From positions 1 through 64,000 of the forward strand of contig NZ_WHOH01000001.1 in NCBI RefSeq assembly GCF_009741735.1: DNA of 64,000 nt, in the 5' to 3' direction. Origin of the DNA: Lentibacillus sp. JNUCC-1 (GTDB taxonomy: Bacteria > Bacillota > Bacilli > Bacillales > Amphibacillaceae). Made by a program: the position numbers and the translations under genes. Below are positions 19,362 through 30,187 of the stretch, in pieces. Numbering within the stretch: position 1 is the stretch's first letter; every line of letters starts with the position of its first letter. The notes below the pieces were generated by a model. That model saw only the letters and a list, made by a program, of their open reading frames with translations. It was not told where the DNA came from and did not search any database.

Positions 19362-20826
19362 AGCTCCTTATTCTCAATAGCTTCTTTTGCTGCTTTTCTG
19401 TCGTCAAAAAGTAACTTTGTTAAACCGATTTGTTGGAATGTTTCATGCCCTTTGCCCGCAATCAGTACGACATCACCCTTTTCAGCTCGTGAAACGGCTG
19501 CCTTAATAGCTTCTTTTCGATCTTCAATGACCGAATAGTGCGTGTCCTTGAGTCCTGTTGTCATATCGGCTAGAATGTCTTTCGGGTTTTCTGTACGTGG
19601 ATTATCTGAAGTGAAAAAACACCAATCTCCGTATTGAAGTGCTGTTTCAGCCATTAATGGCCGTTTTGTCCTATCTCGATCTCCACCACACCCGACCACA
19701 ACATACGTATGCCCTTGACAAACTGTTTGATGGTTTGCAGAACGTTCAATAATGAATCCGGTGTATGGGCATAATCCACGATGACCGAAAACGACTGACC
19801 TGCTTCAACTTGCTCGAATCTTCCCACCACCCCTCGCATACCTTCCAACGCTTTCTTGATATACGCAATTGGGACCTGATGTGCGAGGGCAGCACTGCTG
19901 GCGGCCAACATGTTATACACATTGAAGTACCCGAGCATTCTGGTATGTATGTGTACAGATTGATTTTCAGTCTCCAGGGTAAATGAAGTACCCCCTGCCT
20001 CAACCTGTATATTCTTTGCTCTGACGTCACAAGGTGTATGGGTACCATAAGTCATAACAGGCTGGGCTGTACTTTTTCGCATCAAGTCAGCAGAAGAATC
20101 ATCGTGATTTAAAATTGCATATTTGTGAGTGTTAACATCATATTGATTACCCATTTGAGAAAAAAGCAAACTTTTCGCATGAAGATATTCTGTCATTGTT
20201 TTATGATAATCCAAATGGTCCTGTGAGATATTTGTGTAAATGGTTGTCAGGAACTCAGTGCCGTAAACCCTTCCCATATCCAAAGCATGGGAGGACACTT
20301 CCATGATCACAACATCCACGCCTTCAAGAAGCATACGTCTGAACGTCTTCTGCAAAAACAAAGCGTTTGGTGTCGTATTTTCGATTGGTTCTGTTTGTGA
20401 CCCGATTTTCAGCTGTATGGTGCCAATGACGCCCGTTTTCATCCCGTATTCCGAAAAGATGGCTTCTAATAAGTAGGTGACGGTTGTTTTTCCGTTTGTA
20501 CCCGTAACCCCAATTACAGGCAAAGTTTTTGTAGGATAAGAGAAAAACTTAGCTGCAAGCATTGCAACAGCTTTCCTTGTATCCCTTACATAAACAACTG
20601 GAACAGAAGCCTCAAGTTGTCTTTCGGCAATGATGGCAACTGCTCCGTTTTTAACCGCTTCTTCAGCATAATCATGACCGTCTGTCACATGACCATCTAC
20701 ACACACAAAAAGGGTACCTGTGGAGACTTTTCGGGAATCATCTGTGACATCCATAATCTCGATAGCTTCTCCAGAAGACGCTGAACGCACGTTAGGAAGT
20801 GCTTTTAACAGCTTACTTAATTTCAT
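19358..20826 (-). CDS. murE: UDP-MurNAc-tripeptide synthetase (meso-diaminopimelate type), frameshifted
   Basis: The frame from 20826 leaves the family at QFVKG, and the remaining C-terminal part is read from 19699. Adding a G to the three-G run (plus-strand C run 19712-19714) gives KGHTYVVVGCGGDRDRTKRP. The restored protein is about 489 aa. ATP loop GVTGTNGKTTVTYLLE is intact. The C-terminal DNPR motif (TSDNPRTENP) is that of diaminopimelate-adding MurE, so the peptidoglycan is probably of meso-DAP type. It is essential, so a real frameshift is unlikely. Confidence 0.93.
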
Positions 20827-21015
20827 ATTCCCACACCCATAATTCCGACTTGGATTTCAACCAAAGCATATATCCAACTCCCCCTTGTAATCTTCATAAT
20901 GTGAAGTACGTGCAGACAAGGTCTCAACATCAAATGTGCGTCGTCGGATATCAGGGTGTATGCTAAACGTATTGTTTTTATTGTGCACGCAACATTATTA
21001 TAGCAAATTCAACGT

Positions 21016-22952
21016 TCATTCTCGATGTTTTTTTTCAGCTAAATAAATTCTTACTGTGCTGCCTTCTTCCAGTTTCACACCTGGCTTAGGATCCTGATCA
21101 ATAATGTAATCCCCTTCACCACTTGTCTTCAATGATAAAGTTGTCATATATTCATTCAGTTTTTCTTTATTTAACCCGATGAGATCAGGCACTTCGACTT
21201 TTGGCTGGTCAGGCCACTGATAGTCTTTCTCAAGTCCTTCTTCCCGTCGTTCAACTCCAAGGGCCTGCAAGCTGTCTTCTATAACTCTTCCAACGATAGG
21301 AGCTGCGACAACACCGCCGAACTGAACCGTCCCTTTCGGATTATCAATTGCTGTATAAACGACGATCTCAGGATCATCAGCGGGTGCGAAACCTATGAAC
21401 GATACGATATGATTATTTTGCATATAACGTCCATCTTTACCGACCTTTTGGGCTGTTCCGGTTTTCCCTCCGACGCGATAGCCCTCAACATAAGCTGGAC
21501 GACCTGTTCCATTAGCGACCACACTTTCAAGGGCATGACGAACTTCTTTGGACGTTTCTTCTGATATGACTCTTTGCTTCATATTAGGTTCATATTTTTC
21601 CACGCTTTCTCCATTTTGCGGATCTAGCCATTCACTAGCAATATGCGGCTCATACAAATAACCGCCGTTGATCGCTGCTGATACTGCCATAACCTGTTGA
21701 ATTGGTGTCACTGATACCCCTTGGCCAAAAGATGTGGTACCAAGTTCCACTGGCCCTACCTGGTCCTGTTTAAATAGAATGCCATTGCCTTCACCCTGAA
21801 GATCTATGCCTGTTTTCTTTCCGAAACCGAACTTTTTAATATACGAAAACAGTCTTTCTTTACCGAGATCCTGACCCATGCTGACGAATCCGGGTTACAG
21901 GAGTTTTCTACAACCTCCAGATAAGTCTGATCTCCATGCCCGCCGCTTTTCCAGCAACGAAGCTTGGCTCCTCCTACTTTAATCGAGCCATTATCATGGT
22001 AATGATCATGCTCAAGATCAACGGTGTTTTCTTCCAATGCGGATGCGAGCGTAATGATTTTAAATGTTGAGCCTGGTTCATATGTGCTCCAAATTGGGAG
22101 ATTCCGATCGTAAATGTCAGAATCAACTTCCTGATAATTTTCCGGGTTAAAGTTCGGTCTTGAAGACATGCCAACGACCCCGCCTGTCTTCGGATTGACT
22201 GCAATCGCAAGGGCGCCATCAGGATTATACTTCTCCATAGCAAGATCCAGCTCCCGTTCAATAATGGACTGGACTTTAAAATTAATCGTTGTTTTGAGAT
22301 TCAAACCGTCTGTCGGTGGGGTATATTCGTCGGCAAGCGTGTTCATCCGCCGTCCCTTGGCATCGGAATAATAAGAGAGACTTCCAGCATCACCGCTCAA
22401 TTGTTCATCATAAAAGAGTTCAAGTCCCATCAATCCCTGATTATCTATCCCGGCAAAACCAAGTACATGTGACAAATCATCCCCATGCGGATAATGCCGC
22501 TTGGAATCTTTTGCAAGATAGACGCCAGGTAAATCCAGTTGCCTTAATGCTGATTCCTGTTCCTCATTAATTTTTCTTCCTTCCGGATGCAGGTTGACAC
22601 TGGATGCATTTCGCGTCACATACTCTAAAGCATCTTCTTCTGATATATCCAAAATGCCTGCGAGTTTATGGGCTGTATCATCGGGGTTTTCAATTTGTCT
22701 TGGAATGACCACAACGGATGGAGCTGTGACATTCTCCGCAAGTATTTCGCCCTTTTCATCCAGAATTAATCCCCGTTCGGGTTCAAAAACGATATCTCTG
22801 GTCCACGACTCATTTGCTTTATCATACAATTCATCACCAATAACAAATTGTACATAACCGAGTCGCAAATCAATGACCAGAAAGATGATCAAACCAAAAA
22901 GAAAAGCAGTGACCACCCGTCTTCTTATCGTTACAGCAGATACATGTCGCAT
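21016..22952 (-). CDS. spoVD: Sporulation-specific penicillin-binding protein SpoVD, frameshifted
   Basis: Class B transpeptidase that cross-links spore cortex with SpoVE. The N-terminal part (21804-22952) holds one membrane helix, the dimerisation domain and the STFK active site; the C-terminal part (21016-21879) holds GGKTGTAQ and a single PASTA domain. Adding a G at the CCGG (plus-strand CC 21890-21891) restores NSCNPGFVSMGQDLG, including the SCN motif; about 645 aa. The single PASTA domain separates it from the two-PASTA PBP2B upstream. Confidence 0.92.
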
Positions 22953-23031
22953 GATTCATCCCCTCTTCATAGGTAGGCTTGTATCCACTATATGATAAAA
23001 AATACGGAATAGAACACTGCTTACAGACAAG

Positions 23032-25233
23032 CTATTCGTTCGTGTTGTCTTCTGAATTGTCTCCGCCATCTTGTGTCGTTTCAAGAACGTCAAACGTTAC
23101 GGACAGCGTCTTGTCGCCCTTGATTTTCTCTCCGGCAGAAATACTTTGCTTAACGGCGTAGCCTTCTCCTTCCAGCTTTATCTCCAGGTCCAGCATATCA
23201 GCCAATTGTAAAACGTCCCTTTTTGACCAACCGCTTATATCAGGCATGATGGGGTTTTCGGTAACAAATATTAATCGCTGACCAGGTAAAATGAGGTCAT
23301 CCTTTTTCACATTAGCTGATATGATTGAGGACGCTTTGCCTATAAAGGTGGCCTTAAGACCGTGTTTTGAAGCAAATTGCTCCAGCTTATCTTTAGTTGC
23401 ACCCTTCACCTTTGGCATTTGTATCGGGTTAACCGATGCGTCTGTCTCTTTATCGGGATCAATATTCAAATAATGGAGGCTGTTCTCCATAACGTTTTTA
23501 AATATAAACGAAACAGGCATAGACCCATATTCGGTGGGTTTTAATTCTGGCTGTTTTACTTGAACAAGCATCATTAGCTTTGGGTCGTCTTTTGGAGCCA
23601 TACCAAGGAATGAAAATATATTATTCTCACGCCCGCGCAAATGTCCAGGAGCGTCAGGATTCGCAATTTGGGCTGTGCCCGTTTTCCCTGCTACGGAATA
23701 ATCCTCTAATGCATAGATGTGCCCTGTTCCCCCTTCTTCTGTCACCACATCTTCAAGCAGATCGAGCACCCGATCAGCTGTTTCTTTTGAAATAGGCTGG
23801 CCAGCGGGTTTCGGGGCTTTTTCTTCGATCACCTTACCATTCGAGGAGTCAATGATCTTTGATTTGACGAAAGGCGTCATCATCTGGCCATCATTGGCAA
23901 TAGCACTTGCCGCCTTCATAAGCTGAATGGGTGTATAAGTGCTCCCTTGTCCAAAAGAGGCCGTCAGTTTATCTGAAGGCCATCTGTATACGATTTTTCC
24001 AGTTACTTCACCCGGAAGGTCTATGCCGGTTTTCTTATCCATATCAAAGGCATGTAAATAATCCAGGAATGTATCTGGGCCCATTTTTTCCCAGACAAGT
24101 TTTGAAGCAGCAACGTTAGAGGAACGTCTAAACCCTTCATCATAGGTGATTTCCCCCCATCCTTTTCCGTTATTATGGTCATGAACGGGGGTTACAAGAT
24201 CACTTACTTGGTATTTGCCGGATTCATATAATTCGTCTCCTTTATAATTTCCGGATTCAATTGCTGCTGCCCATGTCAGCATCTTCATGGTCGAACCAGG
24301 CTCTATTGGAGTTGAAACGGCATCATTATACCAGTTTTGAATATTGTCGGGATGGTTCGGGTTATAACTGGGCCGATTGCTCATAGCCACAATCTCACCT
24401 GTTTTTGGATCCATCACAATTGCGGTCATGCGTGATGGTTTGTATTCAGTTTCTACTTGCGTCATAACATCTTCTAGTAATGTTTGTACCTTTTGGTCGA
24501 TCGTTAAAGCGATGTTATTTCCATCTTCAGGCTTTTTCACTACTTCATTAGGATTGAGCAGTTTTGTTCCGAATCGGTCACGTTCGTAAGAGATATGGCC
24601 AGGTTCCCCCTGGAGCATGTCATCCATTTGCTTTTCCATACCTGTGACACCTTTAATATTTCCAGATTCATTTTTCTGGGCAAAGCCAACAATTCTTGAA
24701 GCGAACAAGCCATTCGGATAGTAACGGATCGCATGTTTGGTGAAACCAATACCCGGCAATTCCAGATCCTCGATGTCGTCTTTTGTTTTTTGAGATAGTT
24801 CCTTACCTGAAGAACCGAATTCAACTTGAGTTTTTTCATTTTCAAGTCCCCATTCAATTCGTTCAAGAATATAACTTTCGTCCACATCCAAAAAAGGAGC
24901 AAGCTTCTCTGCCGTTTTTTGCGGATCAACGACATGCTGCGGCTCCTTTTCATTAACTGTGAAAGCATCGTCCACTGTAGCAAACAGGGTAAACGTTGGA
25001 TGATCATAAGCAAGTTCTACGCCGTTTTTATCCAAAATTTTGCCCCGTTCTGCACTGATGGAATAGGATGTCGTCCTTTTATCTTTAGCCCATTCTTTCA
25101 AAGACACATCGTTGACTGTGCCAGAGGCCTGAATGTATAAAAAGCGCCCGGCCACTCCCAGAAATACAAAGGCAAAAATAACGATGAATATGCCTGCCAT
25201 CAAATGTGTGTGCTTATGCTTATTTTTGTTCAT
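23032..25233 (-). CDS. pbpB: Division transpeptidase PBP2B (FtsI class)
   Basis: 733 aa from ATG at 25233, which has AAGGTG 6 bases ahead; the longer frame begins GTG at 25242 in the ftsL stop. One N-terminal membrane helix, PBP dimerisation domain, then active-site STMK (EPGSTMKMLT), SSN (RRSSNVAAS) and KTG (AGKTGTAQIA), followed by two PASTA repeats. It cross-links septal peptidoglycan with FtsW. The acidic tail is unusual in composition but common in salt-tolerant relatives. Confidence 0.95.
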   Translation of the reverse strand: MNKNKHKHTHLMAGIFIVIFAFVFLGVAGRFLYIQASGTVNDVSLKEWAKDKRTTSYSISAERGKILDKNGVELAYDHPTFTLFATVDDAFTVNEKEPQHVVDPQKTAEKLAPFLDVDESYILERIEWGLENEKTQVEFGSSGKELSQKTKDDIEDLELPGIGFTKHAIRYYPNGLFASRIVGFAQKNESGNIKGVTGMEKQMDDMLQGEPGHISYERDRFGTKLLNPNEVVKKPEDGNNIALTIDQKVQTLLEDVMTQVETEYKPSRMTAIVMDPKTGEIVAMSNRPSYNPNHPDNIQNWYNDAVSTPIEPGSTMKMLTWAAAIESGNYKGDELYESGKYQVSDLVTPVHDHNNGKGWGEITYDEGFRRSSNVAASKLVWEKMGPDTFLDYLHAFDMDKKTGIDLPGEVTGKIVYRWPSDKLTASFGQGSTYTPIQLMKAASAIANDGQMMTPFVKSKIIDSSNGKVIEEKAPKPAGQPISKETADRVLDLLEDVVTEEGGTGHIYALEDYSVAGKTGTAQIANPDAPGHLRGRENNIFSFLGMAPKDDPKLMMLVQVKQPELKPTEYGSMPVSFIFKNVMENSLHYLNIDPDKETDASVNPIQMPKVKGATKDKLEQFASKHGLKATFIGKASSIISANVKKDDLILPGQRLIFVTENPIMPDISGWSKRDVLQLADMLDLEIKLEGEGYAVKQSISAGEKIKGDKTLSVTFDVLETTQDGGDNSEDNTNE

Positions 25234-25238
25234 GCCAA

Positions 25239-25622
25239 TCACCTTGCATTGCTGTTCATCAGATTCGCTTGTTTCACTTCAGCATTTTGAATCGTCAGAC
25301 CGTGTTCTCTTGCAATCTGGGTGATCCGTTCAGGACGGGTCAGTTCCTGTTTTTCAAATTGAAGATTCTCATTCGTCGTTTGTTGAACCGAAATTTTACG
25401 TTCCAGCGATTGCACGTCACGATTGAGTGAATCCATTGATGAAGAATATGACACGATAAATATACTTGCCACTATTAAGCATACACTTGCAAATCCGTAA
25501 ATCAGTTTTTCCCCTTTAGTAATCCAACCTGATTCTTTAACTTTTACAACTGTTTTTGGTTGGGAGGCAGCAGGTATGTATGACTTTTCCCAACTCCGTG
25601 CATGGCTTGTATTCATAAGCAA
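25239..25622 (-). CDS. ftsL: Cell division protein FtsL
   Basis: 127 aa bitopic protein. A basic cytoplasmic tail, one membrane helix (about residues 41-62) and an extracytoplasmic leucine-zipper coiled coil (SLNRDVQSLERKISVQQ) match FtsL. It forms the divisome regulatory trimer with DivIC and DivIB. TTG start at 25622 fits AGGAG 9 bases ahead; an ATG at 25616 is the alternative. Directly after rsmH and before pbpB, as usual. Confidence 0.9.
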   Translation of the reverse strand: MLMNTSHARSWEKSYIPAASQPKTVVKVKESGWITKGEKLIYGFASVCLIVASIFIVSYSSSMDSLNRDVQSLERKISVQQTTNENLQFEKQELTRPERITQIAREHGLTIQNAEVKQANLMNSNAR

Positions 25623-25649
25623 TTCATCCTCTCCTGGACAATTAGTGGA

Positions 25650-26581
25650 TTATATTTTTTCTACGATTCTTAATTTAGCTGAACGTGAACGTCGATTTGC
25701 TTCCAATTCTGCTTCATCTGCTACAATTGGTTTTCTGGCAATTAATTTAAATGGTGCTTCGTGATCTTTTGGTAAAATCGGCAAATTTTTAGGGACAGGT
25801 TTTGGTGTGCTCCATCTTTTGAACAATTGCTTGCATATTCGATCTTCTAAGGAATGAAAAGTGATAACAGCAATTCTTCCGCCTGGAGAAATTACTTCTG
25901 CAGCCTGATTGAGGGCATCTTCAAATACATTCAGTTCATCGTTCACAGCAATTCTCAAAGCTTGAAAAACCCTTTTTGCCGGATGCCCACCCTTTCGTCT
26001 GGCTGCAGCAGGTATGCCTGCTTTAATGAGTTCCGTCAACTCATAAGTCGTATGAATCGGCCTTTGTTCTCTTTCTTGTTCAATTTTACGGGCTATCTGC
26101 TTTGAAAATTTCTCTTCCCCATATTTAAAGAAAATACGTACCAAGTCGTTATAGGACCATTGGTTGACAATGTCATAAGCTGTGAGCTCATTCGATTGGT
26201 CCATCCGCATATCGAGTTTGGCATCATGTTGATAACTGAATCCTCTTTCGCCTCGATCCAGCTGAGGAGATGATACACCCAGATCAAATAAAATACCATC
26301 CACTTCATGAATATCCTGCTTTTCCAATTCAGCTTTCAGATGCCTAAAATTCGCCCTGATATAGGTGATATCTGAATGATACTCTGAAAGTCTTTCTTGT
26401 GCAGCATCCAGAGCATCCTGGTCCTGATCAAAGGCGACCAATCGGCCATCTCCACTTAGCCTCTGTAAAATGGATTCTGAATGCCCCCACCTCCGAGGGT
26501 ACAATCCACATAGAGCCCATTCGGTTTAACATTCAAGCCTTCAATTGTTTCGCTTTTCAATACACTGTAATGATCAAACAC
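25650..26581 (-). CDS. rsmH: 16S rRNA m4C1402 methyltransferase RsmH, frameshifted
   Basis: The open frame begins only at 26504 ([13 protein letters not shown]), too late for the family. Upstream, GTG at 26581 starts [12 protein letters not shown] in another frame and runs to the SAM-binding TLGGGG. Adding one G to the five-G run (plus-strand C run 26484-26488) joins them as [15 protein letters not shown]. The restored protein is 310 aa, the normal length. C-terminal motifs [15 protein letters not shown] and [12 protein letters not shown] are intact. It methylates C1402 of 16S rRNA. Confidence 0.93.
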
Positions 26582-26599
26582 TCAAACACCCACTTTTGT

Positions 26600-27031
26600 T
26601 TATATATCGAAATCAAGCAAGTTTTCGGCTATATCATCAAAGGATGCTTCAGATTCATTAAAGTAATCATCCCAAATATCAGCGGACCAGAACTCTACTC
26701 GATTGGAAACACCAATGACGACACATTCTTTATCAAGCGCTGCGTATTTGCGCAGCGGTTGCGGAATGTTTATTCTGCCCTGTTTATCGACTTCACATTC
26801 CACTGCTCCGGAAAAGAAAAACCTTGTAAAAGCCCGAGCATCTTTTTTGGTGAGCGGGAGTTGCTTTAATTTCTCTTCAACTGTTTTCCATTCTTCCATG
26901 GGGTAGGCAAATAGACATTGATCAAGTCCACGGGTCACAACAAACTGTTCACCAAGCTCGTCACGGAACTTAGCTGGGACAATAATACGTCCCTTTGTAT
27001 CAAAGTTATGTTGGAATTCTCCCATGAACAT
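26600..27031 (-). CDS. mraZ: Transcriptional regulator MraZ
   Basis: 143 aa with two SpoVT/AbrB-like swapped-hairpin domains ([19 protein letters not shown] and [21 protein letters not shown]). MraZ binds repeats upstream of the dcw operon and represses it. ATG at 27031; MFMGEFQHN matches the family start. It is the first gene of the cluster. On the minus strand just upstream, GTGGGG-like words recur (AGTGGGG near 27040-27048 and 27070-27077), which fit the repeat pattern of MraZ binding boxes. Confidence 0.95.
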   Translation of the reverse strand: MFMGEFQHNFDTKGRIIVPAKFRDELGEQFVVTRGLDQCLFAYPMEEWKTVEEKLKQLPLTKKDARAFTRFFFSGAVECEVDKQGRINIPQPLRKYAALDKECVVIGVSNRVEFWSADIWDDYFNESEASFDDIAENLLDFDI

Positions 27032-27137
27032 CTATTCCACCCCACTTTCGTAACACAATGTTACCACACCCCCCACTTTCTACCACCATTTTATTTGGAT
27101 CACTATTAAATTAGGACTAAAGAACTGATTCAACAAC

Positions 27138-27182
27138 AAAAAAACGACCTTTTCGCCGATAATACGAGCAAAAAGATCGTTT
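27138..27182 (-). terminator. Intrinsic terminator after bshC
   Basis: Minus-strand stem AAACGATCTTTTTGCTCG/CGGCGAAAAGGTCGTTT with a TTTTTTG tail. It separates bshC from mraZ, so the dcw operon starts from its own promoter. Confidence 0.85.
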
Positions 27183-27218
27183 GAAAAAGTGGGGAGCGGT
27201 GGTACAAGAAATCTCCAA

Positions 27219-28847
27219 CTACAAATATACGACATAGTGCCCCTGGTCGTCTGGCCATGGTTGATTCGCCAGTTTCTCAAACATTTCCATGCCACAATCA
27301 TTTAAGAATGGGAGCGGCGTCCAAATACGTTCTTGTAAATTACTCAGAGGCCGAATTGCCTGTTCAATTAAATCAAATTCCGCTATTTCTTCCCTGTGTC
27401 GGGCTTTTATCCTCTTTGTAATATGCTTTTCAAGTTGTTCCAGTTCACGATGAAGGTGCAGTAAATTGGTTTGAGCCATATGACCGAGATCTGGTTGTAT
27501 TTTTTCAGCTGCTTGGCTGAGTGGCTGATGTGCCGTCGTTATAGCGCGTTTCACCTCTGTCACCATCTCTTCAATTGGTGGATTGAACTGAGCTGAAAGC
27601 CAATTGCCCTTTTCTCCACTGGTGCCACTGCGAATGACATTTCCGACATGGATATGATGCTTCTGCAGTGCACGTTCTGTATCTCGTCCCACATATGTAA
27701 AGGACTTACGTGGTAATACAGGGGGCATTTTGAGACCACAAGCTGAGAAGGCTGGTTTCAACGCTGCCCAGTAACTTATTTCCCCGGGACCTCCCAGAAA
27801 TGCGAGCGCTGGAAACAGCCATTCTTGCATTAAGGGTCTTGTCACCACATTATTGCTTAAACGTTCTGGAGTTCGGCTTGCAGTTTCCAGCAAATTTTCA
27901 GTCGTCAGTTCTATGTCATGCGCTTTACTTCTCCATAATCCTGTGTTTTCCTCCTTAAATAAAAGAAGCCGCTGGCCATTGACATGATAGAACAAATGAC
28001 CTTCATCCGGTTCTGTTTCAAGAGATAGTGTGTAACCGTGCTGCTTAAGTGATTGCACTGATTGATGAACACCATTTGCAATCTCCGGTTGTCTGTTAAT
28101 TAACTCCAAAAAGCAGTCCGTTTCAAGTTGGCGCAGTTCTCGATTATCAGAATCGACAAGCACAAGTCCAGAATTGGGAAAGAGCCGGTAAATAACGCGG
28201 GCAAAAAAATCAACATATGTTTTAGAATGCTTCAAACAAGAAGACAGAGTTTCATACAGATTTTTGGAATGTGCTGTTTCATTCATCAACATAAATAGAT
28301 CATCAAGCCATTGAAGGGCCTTTTCGTGATCTATCGAGATTGAGGAAACCGGGACTTTATCAGGGGCATGCTGGCCGATGGGCTTTTTCTTCATACCACC
28401 TTCATCTGGCATATACACATGGTTGATTTCTGCAAAATCATGATCCTCCCCTGCCATCCAAAAAACGGGTATGACTGGTACGCCCTGTTTTTTCTCCTGC
28501 TCTTTTGCCATCTGAAGAACAGATAGTATCTTATTAATGGTATAAAGCGGACCTGTTAATAAACCAGCCTGTTGCCCGGCAATCACAACCACACTGTTGT
28601 CATCTTTAAGGCGTTCAATATTTTTATTTGATTCTTCAGGAGCAGCCCAATTTGCGTTCATTTTTTTTAACGCATCGGTAAGAGCATTACGATTATAAGT
28701 GTTGTTTTTCAAATCTTTAAGTCTGGTTTGGAAAGATGATTCATCAAAAGGATTATAATGAAAATGTGACATCATATATTCACTTTCATTATAATAGTCT
28801 TGCAATAAAGGCTGATGAACATCCAATGGTATTGAGTGAATTTGCAT
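27219..28847 (-). CDS. bshC: Bacillithiol biosynthesis cysteine-adding enzyme BshC
   Basis: 542 aa from ATG at 28847 (GGAG 9 bases ahead), close to the 539 aa of B. subtilis BshC. A Rossmann-like core is visible with PVFWMAGEDHDFAEINH, QQAGLLTGPLYT and LGGPGEISYWAALKP. It adds cysteine to GlcN-malate in the last step of bacillithiol synthesis. Gene order ylbP-bshC-mraZ matches Bacillus. The frame is open 22 codons further upstream without a ribosome site. Confidence 0.94.
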   Translation of the reverse strand: MQIHSIPLDVHQPLLQDYYNESEYMMSHFHYNPFDESSFQTRLKDLKNNTYNRNALTDALKKMNANWAAPEESNKNIERLKDDNSVVVIAGQQAGLLTGPLYTINKILSVLQMAKEQEKKQGVPVIPVFWMAGEDHDFAEINHVYMPDEGGMKKKPIGQHAPDKVPVSSISIDHEKALQWLDDLFMLMNETAHSKNLYETLSSCLKHSKTYVDFFARVIYRLFPNSGLVLVDSDNRELRQLETDCFLELINRQPEIANGVHQSVQSLKQHGYTLSLETEPDEGHLFYHVNGQRLLLFKEENTGLWRSKAHDIELTTENLLETASRTPERLSNNVVTRPLMQEWLFPALAFLGGPGEISYWAALKPAFSACGLKMPPVLPRKSFTYVGRDTERALQKHHIHVGNVIRSGTSGEKGNWLSAQFNPPIEEMVTEVKRAITTAHQPLSQAAEKIQPDLGHMAQTNLLHLHRELEQLEKHITKRIKARHREEIAEFDLIEQAIRPLSNLQERIWTPLPFLNDCGMEMFEKLANQPWPDDQGHYVVYL

Positions 28848-29031
28848 CTGGCTATACTCCTTTAATGTTAATAGTCGTATATGTATTCTACACGAATCAT
28901 ATGAGTCATTCATTTAATCTGTTTTGACCTCTATGGCATCTTCGTTTAATTATAGAGCAATTTATATTATAATAAAAGGTATACAGAATTTGTGTTTAAA
29001 GAAAGTAAAAATGAAATTGAGGGGGATGAAT

Positions 29032-29517
29032 ATGGATCGTGTTAAAGTTGAGAAACTCTTAATCAATTATAAGACACTCGAGCAATTTAAACGTTTTCGT
29101 GAATATGGCAACCAGGAGCTGTCCATGCTTGAGGATCTGCAGAACAACATTGTCGAAAATGACAGTGAGTCACCATTTTACGGCATTTATTATGGCGACA
29201 CTCTCGTAGCAAGAATGAGCTTATATAAAGTACCAGCCAAATATGATGCTTATTTTGATCCGCCACAGGATTATCTGGAGCTGTGGAAACTAGAAGTGCT
29301 GCCAAGTTATCAGGGGAACGGATATGGGCGGAGACTTGTGGAATATGCAAAAAGCTATAATCTGCCTATCAAAACCAGCCCTCGCGTAAACTCAAAGGGT
29401 TTCTGGGAGAAAATGGGCTTTGTGAAAGCACACTATGAAATGGAAAGAGACCTTGGAGAAAACCCATTAATATGGATGGTCGAAGGGGTTCAAGAAAAAG
29501 TTTCAAAAACAGATTAA
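29032..29517 (+). CDS. ylbP: GNAT-family N-acetyltransferase YlbP
   Basis: 161 aa from ATG at 29032, with GAGGGGG 6 bases upstream; upstream in-frame codons lack family similarity. The GNAT acetyl-CoA loop is in LEVLPSYQGNGYGRRLVEYA, and LLINYKTLEQFKRFREYGNQELSML matches YlbP of Bacilli. Substrate unknown. Divergent from bshC, convergent with ylbO; a shared hairpin terminator follows. Confidence 0.9.
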   Translation: MDRVKVEKLLINYKTLEQFKRFREYGNQELSMLEDLQNNIVENDSESPFYGIYYGDTLVARMSLYKVPAKYDAYFDPPQDYLELWKLEVLPSYQGNGYGRRLVEYAKSYNLPIKTSPRVNSKGFWEKMGFVKAHYEMERDLGENPLIWMVEGVQEKVSKTD

Positions 29518-29531
29518 TCAACACATAAAAG

Positions 29532-29583
29532 AAATCCGACCATCGATTCACGTTCCATTTTGAATCGATGGTCGGATTTTTAT
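29532..29583. terminator. Bidirectional terminator between ylbP and ylbO
   Basis: Near-perfect inverted repeat AAATCCGACCATCGATTCA/TGAATCGATGGTCGGATTT with T-rich ends on both strands, placed between convergent genes. Confidence 0.9.
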
Positions 29584-29592
29584 TTCCACAGT

Positions 29593-30081
29593 TTAACGCA
29601 CTCTTTTTTCTGTCACCCATTCCCATAACTTACCCATTTCAGTCCAGGCTGCTTCATATCGTTTCAGCCTTCGCTTTAATGTTTCATTTTCTTCTTTAAG
29701 CGTCATTACGACATCATACTTTTCATCCATCAAGCCATCGAACTCAGCGGGCTGTTGTTTTTTCATATTCTCGAGTAAACGGATCGCTGAATCAATGGGG
29801 TCATGTTGGGATGAAGCGTGTGACTGGAGGTTAGGATTGTGTATCTGGTCCGTTATACCTGTTTTTCTGTCCTGCTTTGCCTGTTGAATCGCTTCTTCAT
29901 AATGCCTGCGTATCGTAGCATTCCAGCGAAATCCACATGCAGCAGAGGTCCGGGACAATTGATTCGCAACGTCTTTAAAAGCTTCAAGCTGTGTTTTTCC
30001 CTCTCTTATATAGCGAAGCACAGTTTCTGCCAATATAATGTCTTCATCTCTGGACCATGCATCCTGTCTGGAATTACTCAT
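29593..30081 (-). CDS. ylbO: RsfA-family transcriptional regulator YlbO
   Basis: 162 aa. An N-terminal Myb/SANT-like domain ([21 protein letters not shown], then [13 protein letters not shown]) is typical of RsfA, which modifies sigma F dependent transcription; a coiled coil ([16 protein letters not shown]) closes the protein. In Bacillus ylbO is the RsfA paralogue beside ylbP. A strong sigma E-type promoter lies just upstream, which fits mother-cell expression. Confidence 0.88.
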   Translation of the reverse strand: MSNSRQDAWSRDEDIILAETVLRYIREGKTQLEAFKDVANQLSRTSAACGFRWNATIRRHYEEAIQQAKQDRKTGITDQIHNPNLQSHASSQHDPIDSAIRLLENMKKQQPAEFDGLMDEKYDVVMTLKEENETLKRRLKRYEAAWTEMGKLWEWVTEKRVR

Positions 30082-30107
30082 GCCATCACTCCTTACCTTT
30101 TGCTATC

Positions 30108-30136
30108 AATGTATGCTAAAGATAGGTGTGATAGAC
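30108..30136 (-). promoter_or_regulatory. Sigma E-type promoter of ylbO
   Basis: Minus strand GTCTATC (30136-30130), a 14-base spacer and CATACATT (30115-30108). The -10 matches the sigma E consensus CATACANT at every position; the -35 is weaker. It lies about 30 bases upstream of the ATG. Confidence 0.6.
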
Positions 30137-30187
30137 TATTATTTTATTAAAGATTATGTTCATTCTTATTTCTAGCTGTAAATTCTT

